Origin: CBDCUI01 sp965223115
GTDB taxonomy: Bacteria > Pseudomonadota > Gammaproteobacteria > UBA4575
Length of the DNA: 64,000 bases
Reading direction: 5' to 3'
Assembly: GCA_965223115.1 (NCBI GenBank)
Contig: OZ244982.1
Coordinates: 1,922,001 to 1,986,000, forward strand
Below the pieces are notes generated by a model that did no database searches, was not told where the DNA came from, and worked only from the letters and a program-made list of their open reading frames with translations. A program made the translations under genes and the position numbers. Below are positions 36,201 through 43,983 of this stretch, piece by piece (positions within the stretch are counted from its first letter, which is position 1; each line of letters begins with the position of its first letter).

Positions 36201-36869
36201 ATGCTAATTCAAATAAAAAATGTTCTTGGCCCTAAAGAGGTCAAACAAGTGCGTGATTTGCTTACTAATGCTGAATTCCAAGACGGCAAGCTTTCAGCAG
36301 GCTTTGTAGCCCAACAAATAAAGAATAACCAAGAATTAACAGACAAAAATTTAATAAACAAGCTAAATAATATTGTGATGGGAAATTTGGTTCGTCACCC
36401 TGAATACAATAATGCGGCACTACCCAATAAAATTGCTTCACCTTTTTATGCCCACTACAAAACAGGCATGAGCTATGGCGAACACATTGATGATCCCATT
36501 ATGGGTCAAGAAAAACGCTATCGATCTGATATTGCCATAACCATTTTCTTAAATTCTCCCGAAGAGTATGAAGGTGGAGAATTAAGTCTTAAAACTGGGT
36601 ATGGAGAACAAAAAATAAAATTTCCTGCTGGAGATGCAGTGTTGTATCCAGCTACGACACATCATCAAGTTTTACCTATTACAAAAGGTGAAAGATTTGT
36701 AGCAGTCACTTGGGTACAAAGTTTAATTCGCAATCACGAACAACGTGATTTACTGTATAAACTTAATAAAACTCGTGAAAAAATGTTACGCAAAGATCCC
36801 CAATCTGACGATACAAAAAGAATTGATAATGTTTATGTAAATTTAATCCGTATGTGGAGCGAAGTGTAA
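36201..36869 (+). CDS. Fe(II)/2-oxoglutarate PKHD-type hydroxylase, PiuC/YbiX-like
   Basis: At 222 residues this is the usual PiuC length. YAHYKTGMSYGEHIDDPI carries the HxD pair, TTHHQV the distal His and GERFVAVTW the 2-oxoglutarate Arg. PiuC-like proteins are often linked to iron acquisition and usually lie near TonB receptors; no such receptor is adjacent here. A convergent 67-residue gene follows beyond a terminator-like hairpin at 36906-36929. Confidence 0.88.
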   Translation: MLIQIKNVLGPKEVKQVRDLLTNAEFQDGKLSAGFVAQQIKNNQELTDKNLINKLNNIVMGNLVRHPEYNNAALPNKIASPFYAHYKTGMSYGEHIDDPIMGQEKRYRSDIAITIFLNSPEEYEGGELSLKTGYGEQKIKFPAGDAVLYPATTHHQVLPITKGERFVAVTWVQSLIRNHEQRDLLYKLNKTREKMLRKDPQSDDTKRIDNVYVNLIRMWSEV

Positions 36870-36905
36870 CGAATTAAATATAATTATTAGTAGCAGCATC
36901 CCAAA

Positions 36906-36929
36906 AAAAGGCTGCTAATGTGGCCTTTT
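36906..36929. terminator. Bidirectional intrinsic terminator between convergent genes
   Basis: AAAAGGC and GCCTTTT form a 7-bp stem around a 10-base loop, with A and T runs on the outer sides. An overlapping AGCAGC/GCTGCT stem at 36892-36916 may compete. It lies between the PiuC-like gene and the minus-strand small gene, as expected for a shared terminator. Confidence 0.65.
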
Positions 36930-36953
36930 ATATAATCAGTAAATTAATCTTTT

Positions 36954-37157
36954 TTAACGATGAGAACCTTTCTCTTCGTGCGCTTCATCTACTACTTCCA
37001 TTGCAAGCTTCATGTATTCTTCTTTATAACCATCTAAATCAGAACCATCTTTCGGCAACCAATAACCTTCTGCAGTAATTTCATCATTTTGTTCAAGCTC
37101 GATAAATTTCTTTTGCATTTCGAGCATTCTTTTAATCTTGTCTTGCTTTGTGCTCAC
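36954..37157 (-). CDS. Small charged protein beside the RspA-like gene
   Basis: The 67-residue highly charged protein (MSTKQDKIKRMLEMQKKFIE) is likely a helical hairpin, with KDGSDLDGYKEEYMKLAMEV in the second half. It has no cysteine and no membrane segment. It is the last gene of a five-gene minus-strand run with the DsrC-like, Cas6-like, 65-residue and TauD-like genes. The function is unknown; an adaptor for the DsrC-like protein is possible (inference). Confidence 0.7.
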   Translation of the reverse strand: MSTKQDKIKRMLEMQKKFIELEQNDEITAEGYWLPKDGSDLDGYKEEYMKLAMEVVDEAHEEKGSHR

Positions 37158-37288
37158 GTTAAATCCTCACAGTTACAGAGCTAATAATTTAATGATCGAG
37201 TAAAATCGTGTCTGTATTCCCAAGGAGATGCAAAATATGCTTTAAAGCATTAATTAGCCAACTTCAGCACAATTCTTGAAAGGTTTGA

Positions 37289-37618
37289 TCAATATCCACC
37301 TTTTCTACGGCTTTCGGGTAACCCACCGATTCTACCGGCTTGCTTACTAGGATCACCTGGAAATAAGTCATATAAAACTTTTGCATCTATTTTTTTTTCA
37401 CCCCAAGCTTTGGCCATAGCCTTAGTCATGTTACGGGTATTAGGTTGATTACCAGCATTATTTATATATTCATCACGAAGGTAATTAATCACATCCCAGT
37501 GCTTGTCAGTAAGTTCAACGCCCTCGTCTTCGGCAATTTCTTTAGCAATTTCTTCATCCCAATCTTCAACATTTACTAAAAAACCGGATGGTGTAGTATC
37601 AAGATCTTTATAAGCCAT
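37289..37618 (-). CDS. DsrC/TusE-superfamily protein without the catalytic cysteines (RspA-like)
   Basis: The 109-residue protein matches DsrC along its length (DKHWDVINYLRDEYINN, LYDLFPGDPSKQAGRIGGLP). Both C-terminal cysteines of DsrC are missing: the first becomes Gly in QAGRI and the C-terminus is RRKGGY instead of a terminal Cys-Val. It has no cysteine at all, so it cannot carry sulfur. Members lacking both Cys are termed RspA and are proposed regulatory proteins. The true DsrC is encoded 6 kb away, so the pair may be functional and regulatory. Confidence 0.88.
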   Translation of the reverse strand: MAYKDLDTTPSGFLVNVEDWDEEIAKEIAEDEGVELTDKHWDVINYLRDEYINNAGNQPNTRNMTKAMAKAWGEKKIDAKVLYDLFPGDPSKQAGRIGGLPESRRKGGY

Positions 37619-37759
37619 AGCTAACCCTCAACAATTATTTAATTTATATTTATTAAATCTCTGTATTTATTCCAAAGAGCGAAATTATTATTCTACTAAA
37701 AAAACTCTGATTTATTTTTACATGATTTATTTAGAATAAATCAAGCTTTGCATAAGCTT

Positions 37760-38449
37760 TTATTTTTGCTGGGCTTCTCCTACTGCGTCAATACCCTTAT
37801 GCGGTATAAATAACCCACAACCTACTTTTCTACCTTCTCCAAGACCATGTTGTTGTAAATAAATAGACTCCTCAATTTCTAAGCCATCTATCATTAAGCT
37901 ACGTGTATTTAGGTTTTTATCGGGCATGCGTAGAACATGACTACGTCCACTCATCATCTTTTTGACTTGTATCCCTAAGTCTTTAAGTTGTATAGCTGCA
38001 TGATTTAAAAATTCGGCTTCATCTTCTATATTTTCCGCAACGATATAACGAGAAAAAATAGTCGTTAAAGGTGACAAAGACTTTTCACTTGGTTTACTTA
38101 ATCGCAATTCATTACCATCGATATTTAATAGCTTTTCTGTCAATAATTTTGCTTCTGACACACGTTGCTTAGGTAGCCTTAGAGTAAAACGAGTGCGTCG
38201 CGATAGGTTCAGCAAAGCATCAGGTTGTTGTGGCCGAATCCAACCATTACCAGACTCAGCGCCATGAATTAAATGTATTCCAGCTTGGGGCTCATCTGCA
38301 ATCCAAGGAAGTTCCTGCAGTATGGTTTGAGATAAAGCATATGCATGGTCTAACGGAAGTTGCTTACACTGCACTTTAAAAGACAGATCCAAAATATCGT
38401 CTGGTACAACAAAGCTTAGTTTTTTATCTTCTTGATCTTGCCAATACAT
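37760..38449 (-). CDS. Orphan Cas6/Cmx6-like (MYXAN-type) RAMP protein
   Basis: The 229-residue protein resembles the Cas6/Cmx6 group: LDLSFKVQCKQLPLDHAYAL near the N-terminus, TRFTLRLPKQRV and LNIDGNELRLSKP in the middle, and a C-terminal glycine-rich loop HGLGEGRKVGCGLFIP, the mark of RAMP RNA endonucleases. A conserved His lies in the DHAYAL segment. No CRISPR repeats or other cas genes occur in the window. It is flanked by a 65-residue gene and a DsrC-like gene in a minus-strand group divergent from dsrA. It may process or bind a non-CRISPR RNA, which is inference. Confidence 0.75.
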   Translation of the reverse strand: MYWQDQEDKKLSFVVPDDILDLSFKVQCKQLPLDHAYALSQTILQELPWIADEPQAGIHLIHGAESGNGWIRPQQPDALLNLSRRTRFTLRLPKQRVSEAKLLTEKLLNIDGNELRLSKPSEKSLSPLTTIFSRYIVAENIEDEAEFLNHAAIQLKDLGIQVKKMMSGRSHVLRMPDKNLNTRSLMIDGLEIEESIYLQQHGLGEGRKVGCGLFIPHKGIDAVGEAQQK

Positions 38450-38473
38450 TCTCTAAATATCCTATACCCTTAA

Positions 38474-38671
38474 TCAGGTAATGTTATTAGCAGAAGTAAA
38501 CACAGACTCTAAAATATCTTCCCAGTTTTCAGGTGTGTCTTGAAATGGAGGGCGCACATCCATACGGAAAAACATCTCACCCTGTTTAGCACTTTCACGT
38601 AACTTGTCTTTCAATTCTTCAAATGACTTTAGTTCATGATACTGCATGAGAATTTCACTTAGCCATATCAT
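38474..38671 (-). CDS. Small protein of unknown function upstream of the Cas6-like gene
   Basis: The 65-residue acidic protein (57 if started at the ATG at 38647, MQYHELKSFEELKDK) has a helical N-terminal part and FRMDVRPPFQDTPENWEDIL. Neither start has a strong ribosome-binding site. It is 24 bases upstream of the Cas6-like gene and 38 bases after the TauD-like gene, so it is probably co-transcribed. It shows no known motif. Confidence 0.55.
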   Translation of the reverse strand: MIWLSEILMQYHELKSFEELKDKLRESAKQGEMFFRMDVRPPFQDTPENWEDILESVFTSANNIT

Positions 38672-38709
38672 TAGTTCATTGCACCTATTAAATTTTGTTT
38701 TTCATTACA

Positions 38710-39579
38710 CTAGCTGACTCGATTATAAAATCTTGCTCGATACAACAATCGTGAATTGTCTTTATTTCCAAAGTCACTAAATGCAGTCCGATTATGCAAA
38801 ACATTATTACAAATCACTCCTTCACCTGCGTTAAAGCGATAATGAAATATATATGGATTAGCTTTTAATATTTCATCTAAATACGATAATGCCCGCTGTA
38901 CGCTTCTATCCTTTTTCCAAACAATATTTTTTTGCCTTGCGGTGTAACGCATCGACAATGTCTGTGTTTGTGCGTCAATAAAAAATACCGGGCCTGACTG
39001 AGTGGGCCGAATTTGTACCCCTGCTTCTATATTTGCCGGAATTGTCATCGCTTCAGGATCCATAAGTGCTTCAATATATTTTGGATCTTCATCACGCAAT
39101 AAAATATATGCAATTTCTGGATCCAAAAATGAGTTTTCACCACCTTGAGCTGCAGGCCGTACACAGTGCATCAAAAAAGCACGTATACATTTTTCCCCTG
39201 TATTGTAATAACCATCAGTGTGCCAATTGAGTTTTTTATTTGTATATGGAATATAGCGAGCCTCACCAGAACCTATATCTTGTATAGCCGATATTCGATC
39301 TCGATCCGCACAAAGATTAGCGTCTCTTTGTGTTAAGCCTAATTGCTTAGCTAGACAGGTAACAGTGCTTTTATTATCAAACCCATCTATTGTAATTTTG
39401 TATATTACAAAGTTCGTTTTCTCACATTGTTTGAGCAAAGAAAACCGTTCCTCGTTCGTTAAACTTATAGGGGTATTTATGGGTTTTATTATATTTTCAA
39501 CTAAACGAGGATAATTATTAAGTTTCTCATCACGCCATGATTGATAAGCAACTTTATTCGCTAAAAAATCGTACTGCAT
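38710..39579 (-). CDS. TauD/TfdA-like 2-oxoglutarate dioxygenase
   Basis: The 289-residue protein has the HxD pair in NWHTDGYYN near residue 115, a distal His in NVLHNRTAF near 260 and the arginine of SRLLYRARF at the end. GGENSFLDPEIAY and the layout match TauD/gamma-butyrobetaine-hydroxylase-like enzymes. TauD proteins often release sulfite from sulfonates; whether this one does is unknown, and the setting beside dsr genes makes it a plausible sulfonate enzyme. It begins the five-gene minus-strand run and diverges from dsrA. Confidence 0.8.
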   Translation of the reverse strand: MQYDFLANKVAYQSWRDEKLNNYPRLVENIIKPINTPISLTNEERFSLLKQCEKTNFVIYKITIDGFDNKSTVTCLAKQLGLTQRDANLCADRDRISAIQDIGSGEARYIPYTNKKLNWHTDGYYNTGEKCIRAFLMHCVRPAAQGGENSFLDPEIAYILLRDEDPKYIEALMDPEAMTIPANIEAGVQIRPTQSGPVFFIDAQTQTLSMRYTARQKNIVWKKDRSVQRALSYLDEILKANPYIFHYRFNAGEGVICNNVLHNRTAFSDFGNKDNSRLLYRARFYNRVS

Positions 39580-39726
39580 TTCTTAAGGGTTAGATGAGCT
39601 AATAAACATAAATCTATGGTTCTACTATTGGTAAACGACATAGGAATAAGACTACTCGCAAAACCTTAAAATTCACTTATCTCATCCCTGCAATAAATCG
39701 TATCTCTATTGGGATAAGTTGTATTT

Positions 39727-39760
39727 AAGGCCGTCCCCCATGGAGGGGATTTTGCCTTTT
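39727..39760 (+). promoter_or_regulatory. Two-tier hairpin with T-rich tail in the dsrA leader
   Basis: Outer AAGGC/GCCTT and inner TCCCC/GGGGA stems flank the 6-base loop CATGGA, with TTTT at 39757-39760. It resembles an intrinsic terminator but lies about 134 bases upstream of dsrA in the sense direction. It could be a leader attenuator or an end for a short upstream RNA. Confidence 0.5.
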
Positions 39761-39802
39761 AGGTCCTAATTCTAGACTGGATTACAGTTTTTAATAAGAG
39801 TA

Positions 39803-39829
39803 TTCCGATAATGTATAAAGTTATCGGAA
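39803..39829 (+). promoter_or_regulatory. 9-bp-stem hairpin in the dsrA leader
   Basis: TTCCGATAA and its exact complement TTATCGGAA flank a 9-base loop. It lies 64 bases before the dsrA start. No T-run follows. It could be a protein-binding operator or an mRNA structure. Confidence 0.5.
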
Positions 39830-39893
39830 AGCATTTTCTGTAGACCCCGACTCAATTAACGGACCCAACAAAACACGATTAGGAGATTCCGCT

Positions 39894-41159
39894 ATGGCCG
39901 ATAAGCATTATCCAACCCCTATGCTTGATGAGCTAGAAACTGGCCCTTGGCCAAGTTTTATTTCTGGTATTAAACGTCTGCGTGATCAACACCAAGACGA
40001 AAGAATTCAAGGTGTTGCTAATTCACTATTGGGCCAATTAGAACATTCATATGAAACGCGTAAAGGTTACTGGAAAGGTGGAACGGTTTCAGTATTTGGT
40101 TACGGTAGTGGCATCATCCCTCGCTTCTCTGAGGTAGGCGCTGCATTTCCTGAATCAAAAGAGTTTCACACCTTACGTGTACAACCTCCTGCAGGAAACT
40201 ACTATTCAACAGATATGCTACGTCAACTGGGAGACAGTTGGGAAAAATGGGGTTCAGGTTTAGTTACGTTTCATGGCCAAACCGGCAACATTATGTTTAT
40301 CGGTGCTTCTACAGAAAACACACAACACTTTTTCGACGAAATCAATGAGTACGGTTGGGACCTTGGAGGTGCTGGTCCTTGTGTTCGTACTGGGATGTCT
40401 TGCGTAGGTGCTGCACGTTGTGAAATGTCAAATACTGATGAAATGAAAATCCATCGTACTTTGCTAAATAATTTTACAGATGATGTACATAGACCTGCAT
40501 TACCTTACAAATTCAAATTTAAAGTATCTGGTTGTCCAAATGACTGCATGAACTCAATTGAACGTGCAGACTTTGCCATTATCGGAACCTGGCGTGACGA
40601 TATGAAAGTCGATCAAGAAGAAGTTAAAAAATTCGTGGAACGCAAAGGTCGACAATATGTAATCGATAATGTAATCACTCGCTGCCCCACCCAAGCCCTA
40701 GCCCTTAAAGATGATGATAGCCTCGAAGTAAATAATAAAGATTGCGTGCGTTGCATGCACTGCTTAAATGTTATGGTGAAAGCATTATCTCCTGGCGACG
40801 ACAAAGGCATTTCTATTCTTATTGGTGGTAAACGTACACTAAAAATTGGTGACTTAATGGGTACCGTTGTGGTTCCTTTCATGAAGCTTGAAACTGAAGA
40901 AGATTACGAAAAATTAGTTGAGCTTGCGGAAGAAACTATCGATTTCTGGGCTGAAAATGGCCTGGAACACGAACGCTGTGGTGAAATGATTGAGCGTATT
41001 GGCTTAATTAATTACTTAGAAGGAGTGGGTGTTGAAGTTGACCCGAACATGGTTAACGAACCACGCCAAAGCTCTTATATCCGCATGGATGGCTGGGATG
41101 AAGAAGCTGAGAAGTGGTTCCAAAGAAAAGCAGAAGAAAAACAAGCAGCAGCGGGTTGA
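39894..41159 (+). CDS. dsrA: Dissimilatory sulfite reductase (oxidative), alpha subunit
   Basis: The 421-residue subunit has the siroheme-[4Fe-4S] cysteines at residues 170 and 176 (SCVGAARCE) and 214 and 218 (SGCPNDCMN). An inserted ferredoxin domain carries CVRCMHC near 284 plus an upstream CP. With DsrB it oxidises DsrC-bound sulfur to sulfite in the cytoplasm. Length and motifs match DsrA of sulfur oxidisers. The gene starts after AGGAG and is the first of the 14-gene dsr operon, 59 bases before dsrB. Confidence 0.97.
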   Translation: MADKHYPTPMLDELETGPWPSFISGIKRLRDQHQDERIQGVANSLLGQLEHSYETRKGYWKGGTVSVFGYGSGIIPRFSEVGAAFPESKEFHTLRVQPPAGNYYSTDMLRQLGDSWEKWGSGLVTFHGQTGNIMFIGASTENTQHFFDEINEYGWDLGGAGPCVRTGMSCVGAARCEMSNTDEMKIHRTLLNNFTDDVHRPALPYKFKFKVSGCPNDCMNSIERADFAIIGTWRDDMKVDQEEVKKFVERKGRQYVIDNVITRCPTQALALKDDDSLEVNNKDCVRCMHCLNVMVKALSPGDDKGISILIGGKRTLKIGDLMGTVVVPFMKLETEEDYEKLVELAEETIDFWAENGLEHERCGEMIERIGLINYLEGVGVEVDPNMVNEPRQSSYIRMDGWDEEAEKWFQRKAEEKQAAAG

Positions 41160-41218
41160 CACAACTACAGCAGTTAACATTCATTTATATACAAGAAGAC
41201 TAAGTTTAGGAGAAAAGA

Positions 41219-42292
41219 ATGGCGCAAGATCATCGCCCACCAATTGAATCAGGATGTCCAGATGGTTTTCAGTACATGCATCCCGTTATGCGTAAAAACT
41301 ATGGTGCATGGGATTACCATGAACACCCACGGCCGGGCATCTTATTACACGTAGCAGATAACGGAGATAAAATTTGGACAGTACGCGCTGGAACACAGCG
41401 TATATTGGATATTTTTACCTTACGTAAACTTTGTGACATTGGTGACGAATTTGCAGATGGTTATGTGCGCTTCACCATTCGCAGCAATATTGAATACATG
41501 GTGGCTGATGAAGCAAAAGTACAACCTCTTATAGACGCCTTAGAATCGGAAGGCTTTGTAGTTGGCGGTACAAAAAACTCAGTCGCGATGATTTCACATA
41601 CACAAGGCTGGCTACACTGCGACATTCCTGGTACTGATGCGTCAGGTGTAGTAAAAGCCATGATGGACGAACTCATTGATGAGTTCCGTGAAAACAACAT
41701 GCCTAACCGTGTACATATCACAACTTCTTGCTGCCAAATTAACTGTGGTGGTCAAGGTGATATCGCAATTAATGTGCAACACACTAAACCACCAAAAATT
41801 AATCATGATTTAGTCTCTAATGTATGCGAACGACCCTCTGTGGTAGCGCGTTGCCCTGTTGCCGCAATTCGACCAGCACAAGTCAATGGCAAACCTTCAT
41901 TAGAGGTAGATGAGAAAAAATGTATTTGTTGTGGTGCATGTTTCCCACCATGCCCACCAATGCAAATTAATGATGCTGAACATACCAAACTCGCTGTTTG
42001 GGTTGGTGGAAATCACAGTAATGCACGCGGTAAACCTACTTTCCAAAAATTAGTAGCGGCAGGTATACCAAATAATCCACCGCGATGGCCAGAAGCCACA
42101 GCAATCGTGAAAAGAATTTTGCGCACCTATCGTGATGACGCCAAAGATTGGGAACGTATAAATGATTGGGTTGAACGCATTGGTTGGCCACGTTTCTTCG
42201 AAAAAACTGGGCTTCCATTTACTAAGTTCCACATTGATAACTGGCGTGGTGCGCGTCGTAGCTTAAATGCTTCGACGCATATTCGCTTCTAA
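41219..42292 (+). CDS. dsrB: Dissimilatory sulfite reductase (oxidative), beta subunit
   Basis: The 357-residue subunit has a siroheme-site cysteine pair TTSCCQINCGGQGD and a ferredoxin insert CICCGACFPPCPP. Its alignment regions with DsrA (siroheme domain and ferredoxin insert) show the usual paralogy. The ATG is preceded by TTAGGAGAAAAGA. Together with DsrA it forms the alpha2beta2 enzyme. dsrE follows 20 bases later. Confidence 0.97.
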   Translation: MAQDHRPPIESGCPDGFQYMHPVMRKNYGAWDYHEHPRPGILLHVADNGDKIWTVRAGTQRILDIFTLRKLCDIGDEFADGYVRFTIRSNIEYMVADEAKVQPLIDALESEGFVVGGTKNSVAMISHTQGWLHCDIPGTDASGVVKAMMDELIDEFRENNMPNRVHITTSCCQINCGGQGDIAINVQHTKPPKINHDLVSNVCERPSVVARCPVAAIRPAQVNGKPSLEVDEKKCICCGACFPPCPPMQINDAEHTKLAVWVGGNHSNARGKPTFQKLVAAGIPNNPPRWPEATAIVKRILRTYRDDAKDWERINDWVERIGWPRFFEKTGLPFTKFHIDNWRGARRSLNASTHIRF

Positions 42293-42312
42293 ATTCTAAA
42301 TGAGGAGTCAAT

Positions 42313-42705
42313 GTGAAATTTGGAATCGTTATAAATGAAGGACCTTATACGCATCAATCTTCTGATTCAGCGTTACACTTTACAAAAGCAGCATTAGAAA
42401 AAGGTCATGAGATATTTCGTGTGTTTTTCTACCACGATGGTGTAAATAATGGCACTGACTTAAGTGTGCCTCCACAAGATGACCGTAATCTATCAAAAGA
42501 ATGGTCAGAACTGGCAGAAAAACACGGGCTAGATCTAGTCGTATGTGTAGCAGCAGCCCAACGTCGCGGTATGTTGGATGAAGACGAAATGAAGCGCCAT
42601 GGCAAAAATGCAAATAACTTAGCTAAAGGTTTTCGTATTTCTGGTCTAGGACAACTAATTGAAGCCGGCATCCAAGCAGATCGATTGGTTACTTTTGGCG
42701 ACTAA
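42313..42705 (+). CDS. dsrE: Sulfurtransferase subunit DsrE
   Basis: The 130-residue protein starts at GTG with GAGGAG five bases upstream. Cys78 in DLVVCVAAAQRRG is the sulfur-carrying residue known from the purple sulfur bacterium DsrE. DsrE, DsrF and DsrH form a hexamer that delivers sulfane sulfur to DsrC. Presence of dsrEFH marks the operon as oxidative. dsrF starts 31 bases after its stop. Confidence 0.95.
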   Translation: MKFGIVINEGPYTHQSSDSALHFTKAALEKGHEIFRVFFYHDGVNNGTDLSVPPQDDRNLSKEWSELAEKHGLDLVVCVAAAQRRGMLDEDEMKRHGKNANNLAKGFRISGLGQLIEAGIQADRLVTFGD

Positions 42706-42736
42706 TTTTTAGAGATAATTTTTAAGGAGATCATGG

Positions 42737-43156
42737 ATGGAAGACGGTGAAGGTATAGTTAAGAAGTTTTGTTACATAAATCGCAAAGCGCCTTATGGAA
42801 CTATATATGCACTAGAGTCTTTAGAGGTCGTGCTTATTGCTGCAGCATTTGATCAAGATATTAGCCTAGTATTTGCAGATGATGGTGTTTATCAGCTCAC
42901 CAAGAACCAAGATACAGATGGAGTAGGTATGAAAAACTTTTCTAAAACCTATACTGCACTGGGTGACTACGACATTAAGAAGATCTATGTAGAAAAAGAA
43001 TCTCTAGAAGAACGAGGCCTAACCGTTGATGATCTTCAAGAATTAAAATACGAGGATGAAGATGACGATTGGGCTGAAAAAGATTCACTCTTCGTAGTTG
43101 GACGAGAAGAATTAACTAACATTATTGATGAACAAGAAGTAGTTCTAAGTTTTTAA
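42737..43156 (+). CDS. dsrF: Sulfurtransferase subunit DsrF
   Basis: The 139-residue DsrE/F-fold protein (FCYINRKAPYGTIYALES) is acidic, especially at KYEDEDDDWAEKD. The start at 42737 is in frame after AAGGAG; an ATG four bases earlier is out of frame. It is longer at the C-terminus than DsrE and DsrH. As a subunit of DsrEFH it helps shape the complex; the active cysteine is on DsrE. Confidence 0.93.
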   Translation: MEDGEGIVKKFCYINRKAPYGTIYALESLEVVLIAAAFDQDISLVFADDGVYQLTKNQDTDGVGMKNFSKTYTALGDYDIKKIYVEKESLEERGLTVDDLQELKYEDEDDDWAEKDSLFVVGREELTNIIDEQEVVLSF

Positions 43157-43214
43157 GCAGTTTAACTATACTTACATATCAGCTATACATAGACTAAGTT
43201 TACAGAAATAAAAT

Positions 43215-43523
43215 ATGACAACATTACATACAGTTAACAAATCCCCATTTGAACGTAATACACTTGAGTCTTGCTTGCGCCTTGCTAAAAAAGGCAGTGC
43301 TGTATTGTTATTTGAAGACGGTGTAATCGGCGCAATGCAAAACACTAAATATAGTGACACTGTTGCTCAAGCAATGAAGAATTTTTCTTTTTATGTCTTA
43401 GGTCCCGACGTCAAAGCCCGAGGACTTAGTGACAGCAAGGTGATTGATGGCATAAAAATCATCGATTATGACGGCTTTGTAGATCTAACGACCGAACATC
43501 AAACAGTTCAGTCTTGGCTTTAA
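43215..43523 (+). CDS. dsrH: Sulfurtransferase subunit DsrH
   Basis: The 102-residue DsrH/TusB-like protein has Cys20 at the same place as in the purple-sulfur DsrH (NTLESCLRLAKKG). GSAVLLFEDGVIGAM is the family core. It completes the DsrEFH hexamer. A weak ribosome-binding site precedes it; coupling with dsrF is not tight (58 bases). Confidence 0.93.
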   Translation: MTTLHTVNKSPFERNTLESCLRLAKKGSAVLLFEDGVIGAMQNTKYSDTVAQAMKNFSFYVLGPDVKARGLSDSKVIDGIKIIDYDGFVDLTTEHQTVQSWL

Positions 43524-43557
43524 TATTTCAATTAACACGTACAGGTAGGAGAGTCGC

Positions 43558-43890
43558 ATGGCTTTAGAAGTAAATGGCAAGTCTTACGAGACTGACGAGG
43601 AAGGTTACTTAGCTAACCTTAATGATTGGCAACCAGAATTAGCAGAAGCAATGGCCTCTGCAGATGGGGCTGAATTAAGCGAAAACCACTGGGAAGTTAT
43701 AAACTTTTTACGTGAGTACTATGAGGAGTATCAGATTGCTCCTGCAGTTCGTGTACTTACAAAAGCAATTGGCAAAAAATTAGGTAAAGACAAAGGAAAC
43801 AGTAAATACCTGTATGAATTGTTCCCTTATGGCCCTGCAAAACAAGCATGTAAATATGCTGGTCTGCCAAAGCCAACTGGCTGCGTATAA
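43558..43890 (+). CDS. dsrC: Sulfur-carrier protein DsrC
   Basis: At 110 residues this is the usual DsrC length. The C-terminal arm ends QACKYAGLPKPTGCV with Cys98 and the penultimate Cys109, both needed for trisulfide and sulfane transfer. AGGAG lies before the ATG. It accepts sulfur from DsrEFH and is the substrate and product carrier of DsrAB and DsrMKJOP. A strong terminator follows, so its mRNA may be uncoupled from downstream genes. Confidence 0.97.
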   Translation: MALEVNGKSYETDEEGYLANLNDWQPELAEAMASADGAELSENHWEVINFLREYYEEYQIAPAVRVLTKAIGKKLGKDKGNSKYLYELFPYGPAKQACKYAGLPKPTGCV

Positions 43891-43901
43891 CACACCATGT
43901 C

Positions 43902-43932
43902 ACTGAGAGGTGTTATCACCTCTCAGTTTTTA
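43902..43932 (+). terminator. Intrinsic terminator between dsrC and dsrM
   Basis: ACTGAGAGGTG and its exact complement CACCTCTCAGT form an 11-bp stem around the TTAT loop, followed at once by TTTTTA. This is a classic rho-independent terminator 11 bases after the dsrC stop, inside an otherwise continuous operon. It may end most transcripts at dsrC and let part read into dsrM. Confidence 0.85.
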
Positions 43933-43983
43933 CTTTACTGGTTCGTGTTTTCAAAAACATGATGCGCCAAGGAAATAACACGC

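Larger units (their letters stand above)
39580..39893. promoter_or_regulatory. Divergent intergenic region upstream of dsrA
   Basis: The 314 bases lie between the TauD-like gene and dsrA, which start in opposite directions. There is no gene in between. It should contain promoters for both operons. The part nearest dsrA holds two hairpins (separate entries) and an AGGAG ribosome-binding site eight bases before the dsrA ATG. I cannot assign promoter boxes with confidence. Confidence 0.6.

Noticed and set aside
37760..38449. Possibility that the Cas6-like gene marks a CRISPR locus
   Set aside because: No direct repeats with regular spacers and no other cas genes are seen anywhere in the window.
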